Source of the DNA: Chitinophaga horti
GTDB lineage: Bacteria; Bacteroidota; Bacteroidia; Chitinophagales; Chitinophagaceae
Direction: 5' to 3'
DNA length: 64,000 nucleotides
NCBI RefSeq assembly: GCF_022867795.2
Contig: NZ_CP107006.1
Location: forward strand, 1,984,001 to 2,048,000
Shown: positions 24,601 to 32,340 of the stretch, piece after piece
How positions within the stretch are numbered: position 1 is the stretch's first letter
How the letters are laid out: each line of letters begins with the position of its first letter
Program-made: the position numbers and the translations under genes
The notes under the pieces: generated by a model
Databases searched by the model: none
Told to the model about the DNA's origin: nothing
What the model saw: the letters and a program-made list of their open reading frames with translations, nothing else

Positions 24601-26977
24601 GTGAACTGAACACTTGTTCGTTCAGATGGCTCACCGGATGTTCCGCAAAAGCGGGCGAGGCGCCGCTGTCTTCCAGCGCTTTTCCCAGTTGCTCCACCAC
24701 CTGTCCAAACTGCAGCCATTGCTGGTAATGCGGTAATTGCTCCTCGTCCTTTGGCTGCAGTTGCTGCAATAAAGGGCGCATCGCAATTACCTTTTCAATA
24801 AGGCGATGCACCGTAACGCCTGCCAGGTCTTGCTCCCCGGCGTTGATGTTATGGTATTGTTCCAGCAGCTGCACCTGTTCCTGCATGTTGTGCAGTAACG
24901 CACTCCGTTTCAGGTTGATGCTGTGCAGGTCCATCTTCTTCTGGAGGAAATCTTCGTAGGTCGCTTTCAGGTTGCGGATAAAGGAACGTTTGTCACCCTG
25001 ACTATCATGAATATAACAACACAATTCATCCAGCCCCTGTTGCTTCAGGCGATGGTATACCACGTCCAGCGCGGCACGTTTTTCACATACGAACAACACG
25101 GTTTTGCCCCTCGCTACAAAGTCGGCCAGCAGGTTGGTGATGGTCTGACTTTTACCGGTTCCCGGAGGGCCTTGTATGATATAACTTTCACCGGTACGCG
25201 CCTGCGATATCGCCCGCGCCTGTGTAGGATCGGCATTGATTACATGGAACCACCGGTCGGGCGGCGGCGCGTCGGGAGCGCTGTTCTGCAATGGCCTGGG
25301 TTGTGCGCTGAACAGTTGTGTAAACACTTCGTGCGTCACATCCTGTTCCATCACGCTGTTGTAATCGCGTACGAGGCTCATTTTCTTATAATTGAAATTG
25401 CCCAGCACGATGTTACATACGTCGAAGTCCCAGCGGTACGGATTACTTTCCGATTCGGCCATGGTAAACATTTCCTTCTCCGATACGGGATCGGTAATCA
25501 GCTGCGGTGCCGCTTCGGCGGTCACTGTGGCTACGGCCGTCGTGTCGGGCGGCAAGCCAGGTTTATTCAGCCTTTTCAGGTATTGGTTAACGGTTTGACG
25601 TGCTTCTTTGTAAACGAGGTTGATGCGTGGTTTATCGGCGTATTGCAGCACGATACCACGGTTGGCACCCTCTATCTGTACTTGCAGCAACTGGTAAAAC
25701 TGTTGCAGGCTCATGTCGTCAAGGTCAATAAAATCGGGCAGTTTAATGCCATACAATTCATGCAGGAAGTTGGCCAGCACGGGATTTACCTCCGCTTCAT
25801 TGGCCGTTACTTTCAGCATATACTGATCTTCGGTAACGCTCTTTTTCTTTTTCAATTCCACCGGGATGAGGAGCAGCGGACTTTGTATGCGCTCGTCCGC
25901 CTCATCGCGCAGGTTATGCCAGTTCAGGAAGGCGATCACCAGTTTCAGCTGGCTGAACCCAAATTCCTGTATGTCATGTTGCGCTTCCACACGAATCTTG
26001 TTCAACGCCGCCGGCAGGTAAGGATGATCGTCGAACCGCAGGTATTTGTTGAGCGACATATCCTTCATGTCCTTCACATTCGCGGCGATATCGTCGTTCC
26101 AGGTGAACAGCAGTTGCGGACGAATACTCTGGTAATGCAACACCATCGGCACGCTGCTGATGGTGAGGTTCACGAAACGGGCGTTCGATTTATAGTACAG
26201 CAGGCGGTTACGGCGGCTTGTATCGAACAGGCGGTTACGAAGTTTGTTGAGGATAAACGCATTGCGATCGTTGCGCGGCGTTTGTCCCCAGCCGGCTACT
26301 TCCGCCAGGTCGATCTGTTTTTCAGGATCAAAGTCGCGGTAATGCTCCAGCCGGTGAATTGCTTCGTACAAATCCTGCGTGCGTTTATGGCGGTCCAGCT
26401 CCGTCATTTCCGCGATCAGCGTGCCGATAGCGGGATGTATACGTTGTTTATAGCGGGAGGGATGGGAGCGGTGCGTGACGAAGAGCTGCAGTTCTTTATC
26501 GTCATAAAGGTCCAGCCCCATCGCAATGCTGCCCAATACAAGGCCCAGACAGAAAATATCGGTCTGTTCGTCATGATGGTCCAGCAGCATTTCATAACTC
26601 TCGTAACCTGGAATGTATGCCGGGTGTTTCACCGCTTGCTGTACATCCGTTTGTATGCGAAGACTCACCGTTTGTTCGTCGGTCACTTTCAGTTTATCTA
26701 CCACTTCAAAATGAGGCGATTGCGTACGCGTGAGGGCGTTAATAGCAGGCAGGTTAAACTGCGGCACGCCGGCCATTTCTGCGTTAATGGAAAGTTCCTG
26801 CCCGTTGGCAATCAACGCTTCCTCCCGCCCGAAAGGGGCGACGAGCTGGTCTTCATGGATCTTCAAAACCGTACGGAACAGCGGTAACACACTGGCTATC
26901 ACATCATCTGTCGTGTAATCCCCGTGTTCAAAAGCCGTCATCAAAAATTGCCTGAATGTTTGTGTCATAGGTGCCAT
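21677..26977 (-). CDS. Giant protein: degenerate kinase lobe, DUF4011, SF1 helicase, degenerate restriction-fold nuclease, WGR
   Basis: 1766 residues, cytosolic. Residues about 20-225 resemble a protein-kinase C-lobe without catalytic residues: TDIFCLGLVLG (near 137) fits subdomain IX and DRHKRTQDLYEAI fits subdomain XI, but the expected HRD and DFG motifs are missing. DUF4011 begins near 240 (LFDTSRRNRLLYYKS). The SF1 helicase has Walker A GPPGTGKS (about 602), FDEASQI (about 1230) and NVIFSRARKH (about 1499). Residues about 1567-1664 resemble the Vsr/DUF559-type domain, but the usual active-site Asp of GYR(I/V)DLAV is Ser (CSLAV) and the IECDG Glu is Ile. A WGR domain (about 1692-1766) closes it. 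DUF4011-helicase-Vsr proteins are known phage-defence genes. It stands alone. ATG 26977 or 26968 starts it. Confidence 0.85.
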   Translation of the reverse strand: MAPMTQTFRQFLMTAFEHGDYTTDDVIASVLPLFRTVLKIHEDQLVAPFGREEALIANGQELSINAEMAGVPQFNLPAINALTRTQSPHFEVVDKLKVTDEQTVSLRIQTDVQQAVKHPAYIPGYESYEMLLDHHDEQTDIFCLGLVLGSIAMGLDLYDDKELQLFVTHRSHPSRYKQRIHPAIGTLIAEMTELDRHKRTQDLYEAIHRLEHYRDFDPEKQIDLAEVAGWGQTPRNDRNAFILNKLRNRLFDTSRRNRLLYYKSNARFVNLTISSVPMVLHYQSIRPQLLFTWNDDIAANVKDMKDMSLNKYLRFDDHPYLPAALNKIRVEAQHDIQEFGFSQLKLVIAFLNWHNLRDEADERIQSPLLLIPVELKKKKSVTEDQYMLKVTANEAEVNPVLANFLHELYGIKLPDFIDLDDMSLQQFYQLLQVQIEGANRGIVLQYADKPRINLVYKEARQTVNQYLKRLNKPGLPPDTTAVATVTAEAAPQLITDPVSEKEMFTMAESESNPYRWDFDVCNIVLGNFNYKKMSLVRDYNSVMEQDVTHEVFTQLFSAQPRPLQNSAPDAPPPDRWFHVINADPTQARAISQARTGESYIIQGPPGTGKSQTITNLLADFVARGKTVLFVCEKRAALDVVYHRLKQQGLDELCCYIHDSQGDKRSFIRNLKATYEDFLQKKMDLHSINLKRSALLHNMQEQVQLLEQYHNINAGEQDLAGVTVHRLIEKVIAMRPLLQQLQPKDEEQLPHYQQWLQFGQVVEQLGKALEDSGASPAFAEHPVSHLNEQVFSSPQPHALLEQLLAQTQQLLDAVIQVVQQNQVDAAYAGSIEGIRQLVLHATLLQPLAETGNLGLVDPANAAAQQFDQQVTQYKLAQQSQAAIAAQNGHWKRKFNQQDTLHALEVAREQEDAFLRFLNGTWRQLKAQLEDSYDFSQHAVKPAYSAVLAQLKSEYDATERVNELYRQLQQQYRIDNLDMTRLAIERMRLKLDDRSLQYLLQHPDANKLVKQLAGLHEILNKLDQQLRQCLADPTRPSVQELLDDLENISINADSLDDLLPALGNYVNMPDGMKQAVRRMPFTPDQLEANMAHKTLRHIYQYNKSFANTDSLAIEKAVGEIRHCYKQLLKLNADCIRANIRQQFQHHVDISNRALSQLQEDEQAFKKSYMEGRRILENEFAKSMRYKSIRELAEKESGLVLKDLKPVWLMSPLSVSDSLPLDISFFDAVIFDEASQITLEEGVPTLYRAPQAIIVGDEKQMPPTDFFAAKTGDPDDLEVNDDDEDDDILSADADSLLVQGARKMQSVMLGWHYRSLYETLISYSNHAFYDASLLTIPDRSIHHLEKTAIESKSPEDAAAHTAALFDRSISYHFITHGQYVKRSNAGEAAYIAEMIRALLQQQTRESIGIVAFSQEQQKAIEAALEALAAKDKQFAQLLEEAQERTDDDQFTGLFVKNLENVQGDERDIMILSICYAPDKRGKMAMNFGPINKKGGEKRLNVIFSRARKHMAVVASIKHSQITNEYNAGANYFKRFLHYAENVSSGNMQQARQILDGLLPQRFVHKQRTGEAVIRQQVRHQLEQRGFTVAEQVGQSGFRCSLAVKITPDDPAYTLSIIIDDETYYSNPDVIEQYYQRPALLENAGWRTMTVFAKDWLHQPQRVMDSILKKLQHIKEEVVATPVTPQSLFPDVAPVATVGAYDALTFRRFTQTGRFWEVATDGAKLIIRSGKNGAKGQLQVKTLASSQAAVAGLEKLVEDKVKEGWQELSE

Positions 26978-26987
26978 TGCGATAGCG

Positions 26988-26995
26988 CAAAAATA
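26988..26995 (-). promoter_or_regulatory. TAnnTTTG -7 box of the giant helicase gene
   Basis: TATTTTTG on the minus strand, 10 bases before ATG 26977. No clear -33 box. Confidence 0.4.
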
Positions 26996-27042
26996 TAACG
27001 TTTTTTATTGTTTTGTGGTATCTGCGCCTGATCCCTTTTCAA

Positions 27043-27127
27043 CCGCCGTTGTGTCACTCACTTGTACCTTTCTTCCGCTAATGGGCGAATAAAGAAAAAG
27101 CCGCCGAAGTGAGTGACACAACGGCGG
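27043..27127. repeat. Inverted pair of the 21-bp CCGCCGTTGTGTCACTCAC repeat (copies 2 and 3)
   Basis: Copy 2 (27043-27063) and its perfect reverse complement (27107-27127) flank a 43-base spacer. Copy 2 is in the same orientation as copy 1 at 20008, 7.0 kb away. Confidence 0.85.
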
Positions 27128-27129
27128 CT
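27091..27129 (-). terminator. Terminator of the ABC transporter gene, built on repeat copy 3
   Basis: On the minus strand AGCCGCC and GGCGGCT form a stem, the repeat core forms the loop, and the stem is followed by TTTTTCTTT. Confidence 0.7.
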
Positions 27130-27150
27130 CAAAAGTAGTACCATAGCGGG

Positions 27151-28920
27151 TTACCCTAAAAATTGCAACTCCCCGAGCCCCTTATACAAACCCTCGTCCT
27201 TCATCATCAGCTCTTCATGCGTGCCGCCTTCAACGATGGTACCTTTGTCCATGACGAGAATGAGGTCGGAGTTGCGAATGGTACTGAGGCGGTGGGCGAT
27301 CACAATGCTGGTGCGGCCTTTCATGAGTTTTTCGAGCGCGTCCTGCACCAAACGTTCTGATTCGGAGTCGAGGGCAGATGTGGCTTCGTCGAGAATTAAT
27401 ATTTTCGGGTCTTTCAACACTGCACGGGCAATGGCAATACGTTGACGCTGGCCACCGGAGAGTTGTACGCCACGTTCACCCACTACGGTATCCAATCCTT
27501 CAGGGAAACCTTGAATAAAATCCCATGCATTGGCCTTTTTAGCGGCATCGATAATAGCAGCTTCGGGCGCAGATGTGTCGCCATAGGCAATGTTTTCGCG
27601 GATTGTACCGCCGAACAGGAACACATCCTGCGGCACCACGGCCATCTGTCGGCGAAGATCGCTCAAGTCGAAGCTGGCAGCGGGCTGTCCGTCAAACGTA
27701 ATCTGACCGGCTTCGAGGTCGTAGAAGCGGAGTAACAGCGATACCACGGTCGACTTACCCGCGCCACTGGGGCCTACAAGGGCCACCTGCCAGCCGGCCT
27801 GCGCTTCGAAATTAATATCATGTAGTACGGAAATGTCTTTACGACTCGGGTAGCGGAAGCTTACGTTATGGAATGCTACTTCGCCTGTGATCGGCTGTTT
27901 GATGCCACCTTCCAGTTCTATCGGTTCGATGGGTTCGTCAAGTATCTCTAATAAGTTTTCAGTAGCACCGATGCTTTTCTGCAGGCTGGAGTAGATGTCG
28001 GCCAATCCGCTGATAGAACCGCCGATAAAGCCGGTGTATACAACGAAACTAAACAGCGGGCCGATGAGCAGGTCGCCACTCGCCATCAGTAAGGCGCCGC
28101 GCCAGATCACCGCCACCATTGCACCGAACAGGCCGAGGATGATGAAGGAGGCAAATACGCCTTGATACTTACCAACGCGCATGCCGGTACGGGCTACTTC
28201 GTCAGTTTTCTTTTTATATCGGTTGATCTCGAACAGCTCGTTAGCAAAGGCTTTCACGTTAAAGATGCCCTGCAGCGTTTCCTCCACGATCGTGTTTGAA
28301 TCTGCTACTTGTCCCTGTGCCTGTTTCGAGAACTTACGAACCGACTTACCGAATACCACCGCCACTACGCAAATCACGGGGATGATCGCCAGCATGAAAA
28401 CCGTGAGCTTCCAGCTGGTGAGCAGCAGCAGTACAATGCCGCCGATGATCATAATGAGCTGACGGATCAGTTCTGCCAGGCTGGTGGTAAAGGTGCTCTG
28501 TAACTGAGATATGTCTGCAGAGATGCGGCTGTTCAACTCGCCCACGCGGCGTTCGGAGAAAAATTTCATCGGTAGACGGATCAGGTGCGCGTAGGTCGCC
28601 TGCCTGAGTGATGCCAGGGTTTTCTCTGTTACGTTCACGAATATGTTGATCCTGAAAAAGGAAAAGGTCGCCTGTGCTACGAGTAAGCCCACGAGTATCA
28701 GTGCCGTCTGGTTAATTTGCGAAACCGCAGTTACACCCATGCCTGCATTTACGAGCCTGCCCAGCATAGCCGGGAACAGGAGCGTGGCCGAACTGGAGAG
28801 AAATAACAATAATAATCCCAGTGAGAACTGCCACCGGTAAGGCTTTGCGTATTGATATAACCTGGTTAGTTTCTTTAATCCCGAGGTAGTGATGCGTGGT
28901 TTCTTAGCGGCTTGTTCCAT
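27151..28920 (-). CDS. ABC exporter (MsbA-like half-transporter)
   Basis: 589 residues: an N-terminal six-helix exporter domain (about 25-330) and a C-terminal ATPase. The ATPase carries Walker A GPSGAGKST (near 383), signature LSGGQRQRIAIARA (near 490), Walker B ILILDEATSALD and a His switch AHRLST. The canonical Glu after Walker B is present, so it can work as a homodimer. It exports a lipid, drug or peptide from the cytoplasm; the substrate is not evident. The gene lies downstream of the patatin/membrane pair but has its own TAnnTTTG box. Confidence 0.9.
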   Translation of the reverse strand: MEQAAKKPRITTSGLKKLTRLYQYAKPYRWQFSLGLLLLFLSSSATLLFPAMLGRLVNAGMGVTAVSQINQTALILVGLLVAQATFSFFRINIFVNVTEKTLASLRQATYAHLIRLPMKFFSERRVGELNSRISADISQLQSTFTTSLAELIRQLIMIIGGIVLLLLTSWKLTVFMLAIIPVICVVAVVFGKSVRKFSKQAQGQVADSNTIVEETLQGIFNVKAFANELFEINRYKKKTDEVARTGMRVGKYQGVFASFIILGLFGAMVAVIWRGALLMASGDLLIGPLFSFVVYTGFIGGSISGLADIYSSLQKSIGATENLLEILDEPIEPIELEGGIKQPITGEVAFHNVSFRYPSRKDISVLHDINFEAQAGWQVALVGPSGAGKSTVVSLLLRFYDLEAGQITFDGQPAASFDLSDLRRQMAVVPQDVFLFGGTIRENIAYGDTSAPEAAIIDAAKKANAWDFIQGFPEGLDTVVGERGVQLSGGQRQRIAIARAVLKDPKILILDEATSALDSESERLVQDALEKLMKGRTSIVIAHRLSTIRNSDLILVMDKGTIVEGGTHEELMMKDEGLYKGLGELQFLG

Positions 28921-28940
28921 ATAACGTTGTAGACGAGCAG

Positions 28941-28948
28941 CAAACCTA
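28941..28948 (-). promoter_or_regulatory. TAnnTTTG -7 box before the ABC exporter
   Basis: TAGGTTTG on the minus strand, 20 bases before ATG 28920, in the short gap after the upstream membrane gene. Confidence 0.4.
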
Positions 28949-28954
28949 AATATT

Positions 28955-29614
28955 TTAGGGCAGAACTTCCTGTTTCCGCCCCCTGATCTTCAGGAATATG
29001 ACGAACAACAGTGATTCCGCCAGCATAAACAGCAAATACCAGGGTGTATCGGGATTAAAATCAGCCGTGAGCCAGTAATACAACAACGCAAACACGGCTG
29101 TAATCGCTCCCGTAACCGCAATTACAAATTTTGCCTGCACGCGCCATACGAACCGATGAAAGGCCTTCGGCCGCTGCTCGTCCACCACAGGCTTGTTCAG
29201 CTTGCGCGCGAGGTAGCTGTTCTCCATCACATCGAACAGCCATGGCACTATCTGCAAGGCTGCCAGTGCCCAAAAGAACCAGGCACCTACAGATGGTTTC
29301 ATCCTATCGGCAGCAATACAACACAGCAGTGCGATGCCGGGATATACGGCCAGCATGAACAGGTAGTCTGCCGCTAAATGCCTGCGCACAGCCCGTTTCG
29401 CCGTGTCGGGCATGGTAAGTACCATGTTGACGAGCTCGCGTTCAGAAACCGGCAGCTCCAGGTCCATAATGCTGAAAGGCACGTTTGCACCGGCTTTGCA
29501 GATGCAGAATTGCTTCGCGATGCGCGACATCACGTAGCTGGTAATGAGAAATAAGGTGAAACATATGGCGAAGTAAAACCACAGGTTCGCGGTCATACAG
29601 GTAGTGCAAATCAT
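28955..29614 (-). CDS. Multi-helix membrane protein paired with a patatin-like lipase
   Basis: 219 residues with about five hydrophobic helices: 10-29 (LWFYFAICFTLFLITSYVM), 87-103, 114-127, 160-178 and 190-208. A soluble part (about 35-80) contains PFSIMDLELPVSERELVNM. I do not recognise a family. Its start overlaps the patatin gene stop by 4 bases (ATGA), so the two are translationally coupled and probably act together, for example as a membrane receptor or regulator of the lipase. Confidence 0.75.
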   Translation of the reverse strand: MICTTCMTANLWFYFAICFTLFLITSYVMSRIAKQFCICKAGANVPFSIMDLELPVSERELVNMVLTMPDTAKRAVRRHLAADYLFMLAVYPGIALLCCIAADRMKPSVGAWFFWALAALQIVPWLFDVMENSYLARKLNKPVVDEQRPKAFHRFVWRVQAKFVIAVTGAITAVFALLYYWLTADFNPDTPWYLLFMLAESLLFVIFLKIRGRKQEVLP

Positions 29615-31128
29615 AAAGTAGCAGTTAAGGTTTGTTGAATGGGTTTTACGGTGTTCAACTTGTCGAACGCTTCGCGACGATCGGCTTTATACCCTTCCCA
29701 GTCGAAGCTTTGCAGGAATTGACCGGCCGCCTGCGCGCCTTTCACGAACAAGGCCACTTTCTTTTCATCACTGATAGAGAAGTCGAGCCAGTTAAATTCG
29801 TGCACATCGATGCGACCGATGCCTTTTTTGAACAGGCTGTTTTTTAGTAAAAAGTCTTTGTCGTAATAGTAACGAATGGTGTTAAACATGCGTCCCATAT
29901 AGCCGCCCAGGCCCATGTCGCCCGTTTGTTGCCGGCTCTTTTCCTTATCCTTCGGGTCCACATCATCGAGGTCGATGCCGAACGTGGGCAGTCGTGGTAC
30001 TTCTATTTTTGGATTGTAAAAGATGTTGATGGGAAAGTTCGACAGTATGCCGCCATCCACAAACCGTACGGCACTCGGAATATCAGCCGGGTCGGTGAGC
30101 AAATGTTTCATCCAGCTTTTATGGATCTTCGCTTCATCACGCGGAATGTCCTGTATAATCGACGATTCAAAAAAGATCGGGATCGACATCGAGGCGCGTA
30201 CAAACTGCGCAGGGTGCAGCGTTTTTTCATCTGTCGTAAATAAGTCCCACATTTTCGGGAACTCGATTTTGTTCTGCGTCACAATATCAGAGGTAATCAA
30301 CGTCACATCCGGCCCCAGGTCCTTCAACGACCCGCCGTTGCGCAAGTGCATGCCTGGCGGGGGCGTGCCTGCCTTCGCGATAAAATCAGATACTGTTTGC
30401 ACCCCATGTTCCTGCATAATATCCCGCACCCAGTCCTGGAAGTCCTTACCCGGGTTCACGCCAAAACCTCTGTCCTTAAAGCGTTTCAGCAGCATGTTGA
30501 AATACATTAGTCCTGTAAGCACACTTACGACGAGCAGCCCCGTAAACACAAAACTGAACTTACCGATGATTGCGAAGGCCGGTACACCTTTCAGTCCTAT
30601 GCAGATGATATTGAGCAGCACTAACGCCACCAAAGCCAATGCGGTGCCTGTAATCAGCTTCTTCACATTTTTGAAATAATGTTCCTGCGTAATCACCTTG
30701 CGGATGACCTTTCGTGCGAACGGATGCCCGTCCACAAAGTCGAACAGGTCTTTGCTGCACAGATACCTGAGTACCTTCTCTGACTTCGCTTCCTGTTTAC
30801 TCCCGATCACCGCCATCATCGCCGTATTGATCGCCCCTGCGCTGGTACCGGCCAGCCGCATAAAACGGATGCCTGCCTGTTCGAGAATGTACGTGTAACC
30901 GACCAATGCCACGCCGAGTACGCCGCCGCCTTCCTGTACGAGATGCACGTATTGGTTGCCCTGGTCGTCGAGCGTATCGCTGACGATAAGTTTGTCCATG
31001 TTCGGTGTTGGATTGCTTTTGTCTTCAAACCGTTGGTGAAGCTGTTGGAGAACGTTTTTTACGTCGGCATTGTCGGTAAAGGCGCTCAATGCCATTGCCG
31101 GCCGCGTGGAACTTTGGGATCGCGTCAT
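29611..31128 (-). CDS. Patatin-like phospholipase with internal membrane segments
   Basis: 505 residues. The patatin Ser-Asp dyad is present: the oxyanion loop EGGGVLGVALVGY (66-78), nucleophile Ser96 in GTSAG, and Asp near 359 in FVDGGILSNFPIN. Unlike compact patatins, a hydrophobic block at about 170-230 (TGTALALVALVLLNIICIGL, then a second segment near 210) separates the two halves and suggests anchoring to the membrane. It should hydrolyse membrane phospholipids. A GPD-like stretch and a basic C-terminus complete it. The downstream membrane gene overlaps it by 4 bases. Confidence 0.85.
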   Translation of the reverse strand: MTRSQSSTRPAMALSAFTDNADVKNVLQQLHQRFEDKSNPTPNMDKLIVSDTLDDQGNQYVHLVQEGGGVLGVALVGYTYILEQAGIRFMRLAGTSAGAINTAMMAVIGSKQEAKSEKVLRYLCSKDLFDFVDGHPFARKVIRKVITQEHYFKNVKKLITGTALALVALVLLNIICIGLKGVPAFAIIGKFSFVFTGLLVVSVLTGLMYFNMLLKRFKDRGFGVNPGKDFQDWVRDIMQEHGVQTVSDFIAKAGTPPPGMHLRNGGSLKDLGPDVTLITSDIVTQNKIEFPKMWDLFTTDEKTLHPAQFVRASMSIPIFFESSIIQDIPRDEAKIHKSWMKHLLTDPADIPSAVRFVDGGILSNFPINIFYNPKIEVPRLPTFGIDLDDVDPKDKEKSRQQTGDMGLGGYMGRMFNTIRYYYDKDFLLKNSLFKKGIGRIDVHEFNWLDFSISDEKKVALFVKGAQAAGQFLQSFDWEGYKADRREAFDKLNTVKPIQQTLTATL

Positions 31129-31202
31129 TTTGGGGTGGTTTATGGAACTAAGATAGGGAATATGTTGAGAAATAGCAAGTTAGGGTGCTGCATCCTCCCA
31201 AC

Positions 31203-31358
31203 ATCCTTCGAGGATCCTTGCCACTGCCTAGGTTCATCCTAGGTTCAACCTTCGTTCAACCTTCGTTCAAGTTAGGCTCACAAGCCTAGGGTTAACGAAC
31301 GATTAACGAACCATAAGCCTAGGATGAACGTAGTTAACAGCAAGGATGCCCGAAGGAT
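31203..31358. repeat. Long imperfect palindrome rich in CCTAGG and TTCGTT
   Basis: Arms of about 70-75 bases around a centre near 31278. CTAGG occurs four times and TTCGTT or AACGAA four times. Both arms contain ATCCTTCG, GGATCC or CATCCTTGC, and TTCATCCTAGG in inverted order. It fills most of the 31129-31402 gap. Confidence 0.65.
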
Positions 31359-31402
31359 CCAGCAACGATGTAGGGGGCATCTTCACTAAATCCGAATACA
31401 CT

Positions 31403-31711
31403 ATGGCAAGAAGTGCAAATCCATTATTGATGGGCGTTTCTGGCAGTATCGCTGACCAGTTGACGATCAGGAACATTGGTGGCAAGACCTTCCTCTCAAA
31501 AAAGGTGGGGAAGCGTCAAAAGCCGGCTACGAAAAAGCAGCTCAAAAACGAAAACAAGTTTGCGAAGGCAAATGAGATCATTAGTGAGCGATATGCCGAC
31601 CTGGTATTACGCGAAGAAGCACGGTTGCGGCTGAAGGTGCCGTCGGGCAGGCCGGTTTTCAGGGCGATGTTAAAGGAGTATTTAGAGGAGCTGAAGAAGG
31701 AGCATCAATAA
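31403..31711 (+). CDS. Small basic protein of unknown function
   Basis: 102 residues (start ATG 31403; an upstream in-frame ATG at 31346 lies inside the palindrome). It opens with MARSANPLLMGVSGSIADQL and continues with a strongly basic block (KKVGKRQKPATKKQLKNE) and a helical C-terminal half (EEARLRLKVPSGRPVFRAM). No signal peptide or membrane segment is present. The length and basic block would suit a nucleic-acid-binding or ribosome-associated protein, but no domain is recognised. It sits directly after the long palindrome, so it may belong to a repeat-associated cassette; this is inference. Confidence 0.6.
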   Translation: MARSANPLLMGVSGSIADQLTIRNIGGKTFLSKKVGKRQKPATKKQLKNENKFAKANEIISERYADLVLREEARLRLKVPSGRPVFRAMLKEYLEELKKEHQ

Positions 31712-31743
31712 AAAGGGCCATCCACCGGATAGCCCTCTAAAAA
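31711..31743 (-). terminator. Terminator of the HAD/SDR/UbiA operon
   Basis: GGGCTATCC and GGATGGCCC (minus strand) enclose a 3-base loop and are followed by TTTTT. Confidence 0.7.
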
Positions 31744-31746
31744 ATA

Positions 31747-32340
31747 TCAGCCTCTGAACGGCCGGAAGTTCGCTTCGTGCGCGATGGCCAGCATGTCTTT
31801 GTCGCCGCTGCTATCGCCGTAAGCGTAAATCTTTTCGTAGTCTTTTACGTCAAGCGTGGCATTGATGCGGCATACCTTTTCGTTGCCATTGCAGTTCAGG
31901 CCTACGAGCATGCCGGAAACGTTACCGTTATCCACTGCCAGTTTGGAGCCAATGCACTCGATGCCCATTTCGCGGCACCAGGGCGCTACCCAGTTCTCGG
32001 CGGAGGCGGTCACCACGATCACGCGGGTGCCGTTGGCTTTATGTTGGGCTATTTCCTGTAACGCACCGGGGCGAATCATCGCGGGCAGCGCTTCCTTGCA
32101 GAAAGCGTCGCAGCCCTGCTGGAATTTGGTGAGCGGCATCCCTTTAAAGTGATAACGCAACATCAGTTCCTTGGTACGCTGGTTGGAGAGGAGTTTCAGT
32201 TTGAACATCACCAACACTGGTGCCATCACCAGCCAGCCTGCGACCAGGGCAGGAGTGCCCTTCTGGAAACGGATAATTTCCCAGAGGGTGTCTTTTGTGG
32301 TAATGGTACCGTCGAAATCGAAAAAGGCAATCGCTTTCAT
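31747..32340 (-). CDS. HAD-IB family phosphatase (PSPase-like)
   Basis: 197-residue cytosolic phosphatase. The HAD nucleophile motif is DFDGT (Asp8, Asp10), a cap follows, motif II is VVTASAENW, and motif III/IV is YGDSSGDKDML. It starts inside the stop of the SDR gene (TGATG overlap), so the two are coupled. In this context a likely role is dephosphorylation of polyprenyl-phosphoryl-ribose-5-phosphate, standing in for the Rv3807c-type phosphatase; this is an inference from the neighbours, and phosphoserine phosphatase is the alternative. Confidence 0.85.
   Translation of the reverse strand: MKAIAFFDFDGTITTKDTLWEIIRFQKGTPALVAGWLVMAPVLVMFKLKLLSNQRTKELMLRYHFKGMPLTKFQQGCDAFCKEALPAMIRPGALQEIAQHKANGTRVIVVTASAENWVAPWCREMGIECIGSKLAVDNGNVSGMLVGLNCNGNEKVCRINATLDVKDYEKIYAYGDSSGDKDMLAIAHEANFRPFRG

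Noticed and set aside
24923..26887. 654-residue ORF on the plus strand, antisense to the giant helicase
   Set aside because: It lies wholly inside the minus-strand helicase and has no domain or start signal. Long antisense ORFs are common in such biased coding sequence.
20008..27127. 21-bp repeats as attachment sites of an integrated element
   Set aside because: No integrase, recombinase or tRNA target is present, and the third copy is inverted and part of a terminator.
31203..31358. CRISPR-like array of short repeats
   Set aside because: The repeats are inverted and unevenly spaced, there are no spacers of equal length, and no cas genes are present.
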